In this document: positions 11,471-22,617 of the stretch, in pieces
How the letters are laid out: every line of letters begins with the position of its first letter
Position numbering within the stretch: the stretch's first letter is position 1
Made by a program: the position numbers and the translations under genes
Notes under the pieces: model-generated
The model's input: only the letters and a program-made list of their open reading frames with translations
The model's database searches: none
What the model was told of the DNA's origin: nothing
NCBI GenBank assembly: GCA_015499995.1
Contig: JADNRV010000020.1
Location: 62,001 to 126,000, forward strand
Origin: Flammula alnicola
Lineage: Eukaryota > Basidiomycota > Agaricomycetes > Agaricales > Strophariaceae
Length of the DNA: 64,000 nucleotides
Direction of reading: 5' to 3'

Positions 11471-14400
11471 ATGTCCAGCAAAATCAAGATTACCACAAAT
11501 GCGTTTGCTATAACGAGGGTTCCCACCAGAGAGTACTTCATGTATGATGGTGAGTTGAATAATCTAATCGGGAAGATATTGCCTGATGATCATGCGACGT
11601 GACCCTGCAGTCGGTCAGTAAACGCATCTGTATTCATTTCCTGTCATGTAATTATTATCATGTAAATATGTGTAGTTTTCAATCCTACCGTGGATCAGCG
11701 GAACAAGAAGATCCAACTTGTGCACCATCTCCAAAATGTCGTTGCACCACAGATCTTCAATCCGCGCCTCGTCTACGACGGTCAGGCCATCGCATACTCC
11801 CCAGGGCAACTCAATCTGGGCGGTAATAGCGGAGCAACCGTATGTTGATTCAAATTGGATTTTTCGTTCATCGTTGGATTTTTAAATTAATCGTCCCTGC
11901 AGTTCACCGTCAATCTTGGCAGGACGACGCAGGCTGAGCCTGGCAGTCGGGGTGCTTACCAGATCAGATTGAATCTGACCAGTAGTGCGCCGATTGTACC
12001 GAGGTTCGTTTTCGTTACGATGATCTCCTTTCCTTCCTCTAAGATGGCTGTTTGTCATCAGCGATGTCAGCGATCTCACTCATAAGAGGAGCAGTACTAC
12101 GAGGGCCTTGGTCGCAACGAATCTCATCCAGTTGGTGATTCGACAGGGTCCAAATCAGTAAGCCCGAATTTTAGCCATAACTTTATCTTATTAATATTCC
12201 CGTTAGAAATAATACCAACAACGGGCGTGCGTATTTCACAGGAAGGGATGCAAGACGCATCCCGGGCTCTGGGATTGAGCTCTGGCGAGGCATATTTCAG
12301 TCAGTCGTTCCCTTAAAGCTCCTGATTTTTGAGTATTCATTGGTTTTTATGTACCAAGGTCTGTCCGACCGACAATCGGAAAGATGATCCTGACTGTCGA
12401 TACATGCAGTGCCGCCGTGTGCGTTTACTCGGTCGAGGTCTCACTCCACCAGATCACTAATTCGACTATTTGAACAGGTACCAGAGCGGTCCGCTTATTC
12501 GTGTATGCATGGATTTCCTTGGAGCCAGCGACACCCGTGCACTTAGGCTGTCACCGGACCACCAAAACTTCAAGAAGCTGGAGAAATTTGTGAAAAAGCT
12601 CCGCATCAAAATCGTGACGGGCGCAGGTGGTAGTCGTTCGCGAATCAAAACTATCCGTGGCCTAGTTCCCGAGGCTGGAGAATACGTTTTCACAAAGGAC
12701 GACAGTGATCGAGAGACCTCTGTCAAGGTAATTGGTATCTTTTGACGGGCCCGGTGCATACACTATATTGATTACTCCTGCAGCGTTATTTCCAAGAGGC
12801 TTATGGAATCCGTATCGAGCTGCCCCAGATCGTTGGTGTTCGCCTGACGGGCAGTAAGGCTGCCCACCAAGATATCGTTCCAGCGGAACTTTGTGAGGTT
12901 GAATATGGGCAGCTCTTCAAACGGAAGGTGCCAGAGAACATAACGGCGGATATGGTTAAATTCTCGACGATCAGGCCTCAGGAACGACTCAAAAAAATTA
13001 CCGAAGGGGTGATTTATTTGTTTTTTCGTTCTTGATGCCCGATCGGCATTTTAACTGCGTTGCTTATTACCAGGCTGAAGGCTACGATAAGTCCGAGTTC
13101 GTCAAGGAGTCTGGCATGAAGGTCGACACTCGACCTTTGACGATCAACGCCACAATCTTGAGGACTCCCACCGTTCAATACGGTGGACAGGATGTGGTAC
13201 GCTTATTCGTTCACGAGCTTCAAACATTTTTGTTGTCCCTTACTCAATATAAATGTATCAACAGACTCCTCAAAACGGGGCGTGGAATGTCCTTGGGAAA
13301 AAGTTGCAAGATCCTCAGAGTCTCGAATCCTGGGTCGTAGTCAACTTCTGCCCTGCCGAGATCGGTAGAGAACAGTGCGAACACATGATGCGCGACTTGA
13401 TGCAGTCTTGTAGCAATCTTGGTGAGCGTTCTATCGAATATATGAATCTCTCATAACTAATATTGACACTTTAGGAATGGGTATGAAAACCCTTTTCTCC
13501 TCCGCGTTTGTTGAACTAAAATCGTCTTTCCTTCTTTGAACAGCTGTCAATCCTTATCACGCAATTGTCCCTGGAAATGGACATGATGTCTTTGGAGTAT
13601 GGTCGTCGGCTGTCTTGTTTAAGATAATGCTAATGTTCTTCACGATTCACAGACTCTTGATGGTGTCATGCAAAATGTCGCCAAGGCAGTCAACGGGAAC
13701 AGAAACGTTTTGGCAAAAACCGTCTTGATCATTATTTTGCCTGCCAACGCAGCTCCCATAAGGAATAGTGTCAAACATTGGGGTGATATTCGTAGTGGTA
13801 CGTCAAAGATATCAACGAAGGCGCTCTTTGCCTCATAGTCTCTGCCAGGAATCACGACCCAGTGTCTCCGCCAAAGCAAGCTTGTCAGAGCAAACAACCA
13901 ATACTGGAACAATATCGCCTTGAAGTATGTTTCCGCGAGATACTGTGCATGCTTCCGTTGACCTCTCGGTTAGGCTGAATGCCCGTCTTGGCGGGCGTAA
14001 TTCAAAGGGTTCCTCGCCAATCATGAGGCAGCTCGAGACAGAGCCGTTCATGATCATGGGTAGCCAGATTCCTTTGCTATTTTTTGTGATGTATTAATTA
14101 TCATGCAGGTGCGGATGTGGGCCATCCGGGGCCAGGTGTACAGAAACCCTCTGTCACAAGCTTGGTCTATTCGCATGATCGACATGCGACCCAGTATGCC
14201 GCGCTCACAGGAGTACAGGCGCCTAGGACCGAGATAATTGAAGACCTGCAAAATTTGTTGCCACTGCAGTCGATAATTTCGGCTTGAAGAACCAAGCATC
14301 CCCGCGCCGCGTCATCTTTTTCCGAGATGGTGTGTCTGAGGGAGAGTTTGAGGCGGTCTCCAGCCAAGAGATCGCAGCTATCCAAGGTACTCCCATATTT

Positions 14401-15319
14401 CATCTCTCTGTTGCATGATTAACACAACTTCATGTAGCGGCGTTCAAGGATGTTTGGGAACGCCGAGGAGTAAAAGGCCCCACCCGCTCCTTACGTTCAT
14501 TGTGGTTGGCAAACGGTAGGCTCTTCTGCTATTTTCAGGATTTTTGAACCATAGTTGGTCTGATATTCTTTATTCGCATCTTAGCCACCATGCCGTGTTC
14601 TTTCCAACGTCAGCTAAGTATGTCGCAAGTCTTCGTTATTTGGGAATCAACTCAACGTGGCGTCTAGCGAGGGGGACAGAACGGGAAATTGCCACGCTGG
14701 AAGCGTGATCGATAGCGAGATCACACATCCTGCCATTTCTGATTTCTATTTGCAGAGCCATTCGGCCATTCAAGGCAGTAAGGGCATTAATTTATAAGCG
14801 CTTCGTCGACCATTGACGCCTTTTTCTTAGCATCTCGGTCGAGTCACTACATTGTGCTCAAGGATGAGAATTTCAACTCAGATCTCAGCAAGTACGTGTT
14901 CGAGATAGGGTCAGCAGCGCCTCATCTTCAGTGTCAATACTTTCTCTATTTAGGATCCAGGACCTCGCCTATACGCTCTGCCATGTCTACGCGAAGGCGA
15001 CCCGCTCGGTTTCTATCCCGGCCCCAGTGTACTGTAAGTGCCGAAGTTCAACTATGCTCTTATATTGTTGAATTAATGCTGTGTCTTTCGCAGATGCGGA
15101 TGTAAGTCTCAGTTAACCTCGATTCGGACTCAACTCTGATGTTATCCTCGCCAGTTGGTTTGCTCTCGTGGAGTCTTTCATATAGATCCAAATGAAAGGC
15201 TCGACTTTGACGACAGTGCATCGACTGTCAGCGGCGGGTCGACCTTCGATTTGTCTTCATGGCAGACCGCATTCCAAAAGGTTAACCCGGGTATGGCCAA
15301 GAACATGTACTTCCTCTGA
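11471..15319 (+). CDS. AGO: Argonaute (RNA silencing effector), two frame breaks as read
   Basis: Eukaryotic Argonaute, the small-RNA-guided slicer of RNA silencing. More than twenty short exons. N-domain: TREYFMYD and FNPTVDQRNKKIQLVHHLQ. Linker/PAZ: DIVPAELCEVEYGQLFKRK and FSTIRPQERL. PIWI: IMGADVGHPGPGVQKPSVTS, RTEIIEDLQ, VIFFRDGVSEGEFE, FIVVGKRHH, YYADLVCSRGVFHIDP, ending with MYFL. Catalytic Asp, Glu, Asp and His are all visible. ATG 11471 starts almost directly at the N-domain, so there is no long RGG leader. Micro-exons of 3 nt (11611-11613), 6 nt (13475-13480) and 8 nt (15094-15101) are needed for family consensus. Exon lengths are in phase up to 14059. One base is then missing near 14250-14256 (stop soon after) and another near 14470-14482. 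It may therefore be a recent pseudogene or contain sequence errors. Family call is firm, functionality is open. Confidence 0.88.
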
Positions 15320-15658
15320 TCCAGTATTCTCTTCATTTCTTGGCGCAAGTTTCATGAAGTCTGTCTTGTTTTCAATTGTCTTCCTGATTATTAACTGACC
15401 TACTGCTTTTAGCTCATCGCATATGTAAAATATATCGTCATCTTGTACACGACTATCACACATTCCATACCAGTATCGCCCCACCAAACTAAAATGTATA
15501 TAAATACCTTTATTCAATCATTCCTAGTCTGCCAATGAAGTGTTGCGAAAGGGGTAAAACACAAATACATGGTTGGCACATATGGTATTTATTTAGGAAG
15601 AGAGGTAAATGTGCATAACCTTAGCTTCAGTCAAAATCGTTCTCCAAATGCTTCTTGA
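15320..15658. other. Convergent intergenic (Argonaute / CWC22 3' ends)
   Basis: Short 3' flanks of two convergent genes. AT-rich; nothing else recognised. Confidence 0.4.
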
Positions 15659-18600
15659 TCATCGTCTGCGTTCATATCCATGATCTCTTTCTCTGGAGGA
15701 CCTCCTTTCTCTGTCCCTTTCCCTCTCGCGCTCTCGTTTAGGAGACGACCTCGGCCTATCCCTGTCCCAGTGTCCACCCCGCGCGTCATCGTCGCGTCTG
15801 CCACCTCCGCCACGGGCCAAATGAGGCGGAGGCGACCTAGACCTCCTTCCACCATCTTTGTCATCCCGTCGCATGTGTGGAGGAGGCGAACGAGCTCTAC
15901 CCGCTGTGTGAGGTGGGACAGGAGAAGGTGAGCGGACAGGAGGAGGCGGTCGGCGGTCTCCTCCGCGTCTTTCGCGCTCGCGGTCAGGAGAAACTGGGCC
16001 ACGGCTGTAGTCATTACCGCGCGGCTGACGCGCAGGCGAGAGAGGACGTCGCGATGGCTTGTCCGACCTCGTGTCCATGTCTCTGTCTCTGTCCCTGCCG
16101 GCATCCTGTATACTGCTGCGCGGAGGAGGGATGGGCGACCTGTCCCTATCGCGATTCCGGGGTGGAGGAGACCTCGATCGGGAGTCTCCTCGGCCACCGG
16201 CTGGACGACGGGGTGGTGGTGGTGGAGATCTATCCTTTCGTCGGCTGACAGGCGAGCGAGAGGGAGAGCGCGAGTCGTCTCTGCCTCGACGACGGGGTGG
16301 CGTTCGGGATCGTGAAGGGCGGCGAAGCCTGCTGCTAGCATCGCGACGACGAGACTCCACTGAAGCACTGTCATCAGATGACGACTCGTCGCTAGAGCTA
16401 GAGTCCGAATCCGAGTCCGAGTCGTCAGAATCAGAATCGGATGACGACGACGACTCGGCTTCGAGCATCGCGCGGCGTTGCTCCATAATCAATTTGGGTG
16501 CATTCTGCAGACACAATAACGTTAGCACAAAAAGCACTCCGATGAAACACAAAAAGCCGGAGACAAACCTTCAAATACTCTCTCATACCCTCCGTCAACA
16601 CCCCCAACCCTATACTCGTGAAGTAATTGATCGAGAACCTCGTGTTCTTCGGAACATCCATCGGGAACATGCCCGCACAACCATGCTTGACCTCCGGGTC
16701 CTTAAACCTCTCCGCCAAGTTCTTCAGCCCCATACTCTCCATCATCTCCTGCATCATGATCTTGATGAAAATACGACTGCTGCTGGTCGTATCGTCCTCG
16801 TTGACCTTGACGCACTCCAAGACCATCCAGGAGATCGAGTCGGTGCACAGGAGGTGCCCGAAGAAACGCGCGATGTTGCGCAGACGATTGGTCTCGTATC
16901 TGTGGATAGTGGTGTAATAATTCGTGAATGCCTCCTCGAAGGCATCGGTCCATACACGGTTGAGCTTGCTAAATCGTTCGCCGATGAGCCCGTAGAAGGT
17001 TGAGTATGAACGTTCTTGGGAGCAACATTCAATGATCATGTTGACCATTTCAATCTAACAAAAGGTTTGAGAACTTGGGAACTGATCCTGAAATAGGCCT
17101 GATGGTCTATGCTTACTTCTTGTCCATCTTGTAGTTGCACTTTAAGCAGCTTATGCACCGCTTCTTCGTAGTTGAGCGCATTCATGATCGTTAGGTAGAT
17201 AATACGACGCAAATTGACCAAGTTTGTCTCGGTCCTGTCTTCGATACCCTCTTTGGTCTCCGCAACTAGGTTGAAAAAAGAATAAGAAAAGGGCTTTGAT
17301 AAAGTGAGAAAAATAATATACCTTCTTCATCCTCGTCCGATTCTTCCTCCTCGCCCGATTCTTCCTCCTCATCCTCATCCTCTCCGAGAATCTCAGCCTT
17401 GATGGCCTTGTATTTTTCCTCATTCTCGAGATATTTAGGGTCGAACTTGAAGATATCTGCAAAAAGAGTGAGCCATCTGTACTCGAACTCAAAAACGAAA
17501 CAACACATACTTATTCCCTCCTGGACTTGCAACTCTTCCTCAAGCTGGATCTGATGTGTAATCTGCTCGTCCTCCTCGACCAGATCCAACCCTTCTGGGT
17601 AGATCGGGTTGTCCTTGTACTTGTCTTTCCTGACTTGCATGAGGACTTCGATCATGTATTGCACCCTCTGGCTTATCCTGCCCTCGTTCAGGACGGCACG
17701 GAAGCGTTCGAAGACGGTGGCGTTGGCCTTGGGGGAGTTCTCAGCAAGGAATGCGCCGACTTCGCGCGTGAATCCGACTGCAATTTCAATGGAGTCATCC
17801 GTGGGCCGTTCAAGGAGAAGAACAAGGATTTGGAGAGCGATGATTTCGTGGGCAACACCTTGGTTGACGAGATGGGCGATAAATGTTGTCGTAGAGTGGC
17901 ATATAATCTAATTGGAGTGAGGGTCAGTCATTGGATCGAATAATGACAGACAAATGGGATAGAGGGACGAACCTTGTCATTTCGCTTGAAAGCCCTCCTG
18001 AATTGACTTATAAGTCTTGTCAAAACCAACTCTCCAACTTGAGGCAGCTTGGTGTTGATAATCGACACGAGAGCAGCGAATACAGGCGTGAACGGCAAAC
18101 TTGACGACTGGGCTTTCATCACACTCCTTGCGAACAAGCCCCTTCCTCGAATGAGGTTCTCCGAGAACAATTCCGGAACGATCATCTTGATATTGGCAAT
18201 GTTCACCCTGTTGACTATACCCGTGATAGACTTGCGCAGTGCATCCCATGACAGGCGTTGATATTCGGGGCTGCTTTTGTCGGACGAGGCTGCCTCTTGC
18301 ATGGCGCGCAGACGCGCAGGTGGCATATACACACCACCCGAGCGTGTGTTCAACAGTTTCGCGAACTCAGCGCGCTGGGCAGACTCTTTTTCGGCCTCTT
18401 TTTTGCTCTCCTGCGCCTTTTCGAGCGCTTTTGAGTTGGCTGCTTCGGCAGTTTCGAGCTCCATAGCTGCTACACGGGCTTCCAGTTTTCCATCCTTGGG
18501 TGGTGCTGGTCCATCCGAGTCCGAATCTGAATCTTCAGAAGACGACCCTGCTCTGCGTCGAGAAGAAGGTGGTGCACCGTCGACCTCTGGCGAATGCGAG

Positions 18601-18703
18601 GGCGACCTGTGATTTAGAGTAAATTTCCACCCGACAAGAGATACTTTAGCACATACCTTTTTCTTTTGTGAGTTGCCGACGCTGATGGTGATGGAGAACT
18701 CAT
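15659..18703 (-). CDS. CWC22: Pre-mRNA-splicing factor CWC22
   Basis: Spliceosome component that in animals recruits eIF4A3 for exon-junction complex deposition. Seven exons: 18657-18703, 17973-18606, 17511-17907, 17322-17456, 17117-17265, 16569-17054 and 15659-16504. They sum to 897 codons plus stop in frame. Order visible: Ser-rich N-terminus; a Lys/Glu helix; RSGGVYMPPARLRAMQ directly before the MIF4G domain (SWDALRKSITGIVNRVN onward); an acidic Glu/Asp linker; the MA3 domain (TETNLVNLRRIIYLTIMNAL, MVNMIIECCSQERSYSTFYG, DPEVKHGCAGMFPMD, TRFSINYFTSIGLG). A long Ser-Asp, then Arg-Ser/Arg-Asp, tail of about 270 residues follows, as in metazoan and basidiomycete CWC22. The antisense strand of the repetitive tail is open for over 300 codons; this is a shadow. 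Start ATG 18703 lies in a 47-nt first exon. Confidence 0.95.
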
Positions 18704-19178
18704 GTTTTAAGCTCGCTGGTCGTCTCTGTCGGTGCTGGTTGAATGCGAGTCACTGCTTGAACCCATCTCAGTCTGCAACAATGCGCAGGAGCATATTTGT
18801 CCTTGATTGGCAACATCCTCCTTTGGACGCATGACCCGGCCCAACTTTTCCTCAGAGTCATCGTTACCTCGTCGCGTATTCAAGATACACAAATCCTTGG
18901 GAATGACCTTATGACAATGTCCGGCTATGTCTCCTACTTTGTGCATCGGACGACTGTTAAGCTCGTTTCCAGGCGGCCAGAAAGGCTTGTGTAACATCAA
19001 GCTATTTGTGGTAAACCAGTCACATGGAGCTCACCGCTCATTGTCATTCCCGAGTCCGTTTAAGAGGGCAGTTGTAAGATTGCGACATACGGGTGTTGCG
19101 TCTTCGTAAGTCTACCCCGCTTCTCTTTGTAAGAACCATCATAGCTTACAGGAAACTTGCAGATTCAACACCTGGACC
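18704..19178. promoter_or_regulatory. Divergent promoter region, CWC22 / LACTB2
   Basis: About 475 bases between divergent start codons. Short ORFs only. Presumed shared promoter region, no element assigned. Confidence 0.4.
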
Positions 19179-20454
19179 ATGGAGAAACCAGAAGAACTAG
19201 GAGACATTACGAGGGTGAGATTCGATTTTGTTTCCTGGAGAAACCCCTATCTTATCTGCGTTTTTCTTGAATAGCTCAGTGAGCATGTAGTTCGGGTATT
19301 GGGACAGGTAAGTTTCCTGGCTTACTACCATCTGAGGACATTGTAATATTAACAAATAACCAGAATCCCGGCAATTCACCCTGCAAGGTCTGTCCTCTAT
19401 TCTTAAGCAGCCCCATCTCAAAGCTAACTATGGCACAGGCACAAACACGTACATCATAGGGTCCCAGAATCCATATATCCTCATCGACACTGGCGAGGGT
19501 CTTCAGTCGTATATACCCGTTCTCGCATCTGCCCTCCAAAGCACTTCGAACCCATCGCAACCAGATATCTCCGATATCATCCTCTCGCACTGGCACCACG
19601 ACCACGTTGGGGGTCTATCGACCGTCCTTGCTCTCTCAAGGAACGCTGGGAGAACCGTAACCCCGGCAGGCCCTACTCCCTCCGCGGTTGCACAAACACC
19701 CTGTGCTCGATGGCGCTGTAGGCGCACACCACTCCGACCACAACCAACTTCCCAAAGTGGTCAAGAAGCTTCAAAAGGAGCTGTTCACACCCTCTCCGAC
19801 AGGCGATGTATTACACGACCTCTCCGACGGGCAGACATTCAAAGACCCAAGCGGATCGATCCTCCTCCGCGTTTTGCACACCCCCGGACACACCGCCGAT
19901 TCAATTTGTCTGTACATCCCACAAGACCGCGCCCTTTACACCGCCGACACCGTCCTTGGCCATGGGACGGCCGTATTCGAGGACCTAGCGACTTATCTCG
20001 CCAGTCTCAATCGGATGCTGCACTTCGGGTCCGCAGCTTCGTCTTCACCAGCCGAAGAAGGGCCAGATGACATCGACCTCGAATATGTCTCTCTATATCC
20101 TGCACATGGGGCCGTCGTCTCTGAAGGCCGCGAGACCATTGCCACATATATCAAGCACAGGCTGGAAAGAGAGACACAGATTCTTGGGGTGTTGCAGTCC
20201 CTGTTCCCGCTGAGCATGTGCCAGATGATGCGGCTGACAAGGCTTCGGAAAATGGCGCACTCTGGACGACTTGGGATATCGTTCGGCATTTGTACAAGGC
20301 ATATCCGGAAAGTCTTTGGCTTCCTGCAGCTCGCGGTGTCGACCTGCATTTAAGGAAGCTGGAAATCGACAGATTCGTCAAGCGCGCAGGAGGAGAGGGC
20401 AACGAAACGAAATGGAAGTTACTGGTTTCTCCGCGGTCTACGCCGAGCCTCTGA
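19179..20454 (+). CDS. LACTB2: LACTB2-like metallo-beta-lactamase, frame broken as read
   Basis: Metallo-beta-lactamase-fold hydrolase of the LACTB2 type; the human member is a mitochondrial single-strand RNA endonuclease, other members are unassigned. Visible: TLQGTNTYIIG, then IILSHWHHDHVGG with the HxHxDH zinc motif, LHTPGHTADS with the third histidine, LYTADTVLGHGTAVFED with the bridging aspartate, and YPAHGAVV. A C-terminal winged-helix part contains PESLWLPAARGVDLHLRKLE. Early introns interrupt ITR, GQ and LQ. The family reading requires one extra base at about 19372-19375, 19629-19639, 19671-19685 and 20196-20206: four single-base losses. Without them the protein ends early. Either a decaying gene or a region of base-calling error. 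The zinc ligands themselves are intact. Confidence 0.8.
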
Positions 20455-20690
20455 AAAGTCTTAGACTTACTACTATGTGTAATCCGCACTCTCGATGGTC
20501 AAATTGCAAAGATAGAAGATATTTGGATGTTTATGACATAGAGTGATGCTGGGGACATGATATGAGTAGTTATATATAGAGACAGGAGGCATTTGAGGCC
20601 GAGATGATGCGATAACCTTGGCATTCGGACTGCCTCACGATAGAGAGTATGAGATTCGAGACAATAATAAATTATCTAATCTGAGGCTAT

Positions 20691-22617
20691 TCATGGCCAT
20701 GTGTGTGTCGGGTACCTAGAAGCAATACATTCAAAACTCATTATATTCTTGATAATGGTAGAACATACCGCGATAGGGACCTCCAAGCAGTAGACACGAC
20801 CACGGTGATCAATCTTGCTACAATTCTCGTTCCATCCTTTTGGAAAGTGCCACTGATTTCGGGAGTCGCCCTGTGGAATGACGAGAAGGTAGCGACTTCC
20901 ACATGCGGCTCTGAGCTAGTCTGTCCAGCGGCCCACTTCGTGGTCTTTTTGGCGGCGGCCCCCCCAAGATGGTTCTTCAAGCTTGTAATAATTTTGCGGA
21001 TCTTCAGATAGCCCATCGCCGAGCCTTCATGCAATCGTGACATGGTCATCTGGAGAACCCACAAAACGGCAGACTTCCTCGAATAGTCAAGGTCGACGGT
21101 GAAAGCATCGAACAACGGGAAGTTCGAGTCCGCAGGCATATAGTACGTGTTCTCCTTTGAGAGGTCAGCGATGGACTGGAATTTGACAATCTCACGCTTG
21201 ACTTTGGCAAATTGTACGACATCAGGAACGCGAGATGAAGCACCCCGGGCCACGACGAACTGCGGTGGATCAGCGTTGTTAGAGGCCATGTTGATAAGAG
21301 GCCAGAAGCTGCCCGTACAGGTCTTTGCTATAGAACGATGAGCGAGCGGCTCGAGGAACTGTCCCACCAATGACTGTGCGTGCGGAATATGTCGAAGCTT
21401 GCGAATTTGATGGCGAAGTGTGGTGTTGTCTTCTGCTACAGCCAGATTCCGGATCACACTTCTGGCAACCCAGTCCGACTTGAAGTTCACATTCCAACTA
21501 ACCGTGTCAAAGGGCCTGAATCGACCGGGGAGAAAGCAAGGATCTCATGAGCTATGCTGCGGGCAGCACTTTGATTCTTGGGAAGGCGGATACGGCGGAT
21601 AGCAAATCCTTGTAATCGATCCAGAAGAAACCTCGTGGTCAAGGGTGGCCTTCCGGGGCTCGAAGACTGCCCGAACACATCACGAGCGGAATATCCGAAA
21701 CGGTCGATCGCTGCTTCCAGAAGGTAGTCGAGGGCATCCTTGGCTGACGGTAACCTACCTTCCTCTTCACGTTCCTTGAGGAGCGCATGAACATCCGGGA
21801 ACAAACATAGTGGATAACTCTGGTTCGCAGAAGAGTCTGAATAAACCTTGCAAAGTGCATCCCACAGGGATTGGTACTGTTGCTGATAGGGCAACCTGGA
21901 TAGTGTGCATTCAGACATGGACCAAAACATAGATTGGCAAGGTGTACCCTCGTGCGAGCTCATCGCGGGTCCACAACGGCAAGCCGGTGAGCAGAGGACT
22001 CTCTTCCTCATACCAGGTCTCGTATCGGATTGGATCCAGTAAAGCTGCCTGCACAGGCAAACACGGTCGGTGGACCAAGAACCTCTCTGGCTCATTCTGC
22101 TCTCGGATATCAAACAACGACCATATAAAGACCTTTCGGGATGACTTGGGTTTAGGGAGTTGTTGTTCTTGTTGCACAGCAAGAAGCGCCATTGTGCTGA
22201 CTGTATGGACTTTATCATGGTAGAAGAGGTGCAACCGTACACCGTCCAGGGAGAAGAGCACGACTTGTTTCAGGTGCAGAAGCCGAACAAGGAGGTAATA
22301 TAGGAGCAAAGTTTTGCCTCAAACACGGTTTATCTTTAATGACAGTGAAGGCGGGAAAGGAAGTACGCACCAGTGCCTGGCTGACCGGTTATGATAGTCC
22401 CGGTCTACCCCCGATGACATTGCCCGTGCCCAGACAGGTCAAACATTGTCACATAAGACTTGCGCAAGAGAATTGATGGTAGAGAGTATGGAGGCAGGGG
22501 CTCAAGAGACAGGGATGGGGACCCAGGATTGTCCAGAGGGCTAGACATAGATCCATACCACTTACTTTGAAATCCTGCCATTTTTCCCAGCCACCTCCCA
22601 TACACTAGATCTATCAT
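20691..22617 (-). pseudogene. P-loop NTPase, mushroom-specific hypothetical family, broken
   Basis: Minus-strand reading of a type common in Agaricomycetes: a short Pro-rich start, SYVTMFD, the Walker A motif ITGQPGTGKT (22310-22395, crossed by an intron), then LLLYYLLVRLL and VVLFSLDGVRLHLFYHDKV. Further downstream are QSLWDALCKVYSDSS, FTVDLDYSRKSAVLWVLQMT, and the C-terminal signature QWHFPKGWNENC plus IDHRGRVYCLEVP. Function is unknown. Damage: an in-frame TAG at 22405-22407 just before the P-loop, and a one-base loss near 20891-20905 that separates the C-terminal signature from the upstream frame. With both, no intact protein is possible from the sequence as given. The start at 22617 is tentative. 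Family membership rests on motif memory, not on a search. Confidence 0.6.

Noticed and set aside
16059..17003. 314-codon plus-strand ORF
   Set aside because: It lies antisense to the CWC22 MA3 domain and Arg/Ser tail; codon periodicity of the low-complexity tail keeps the other strand open.
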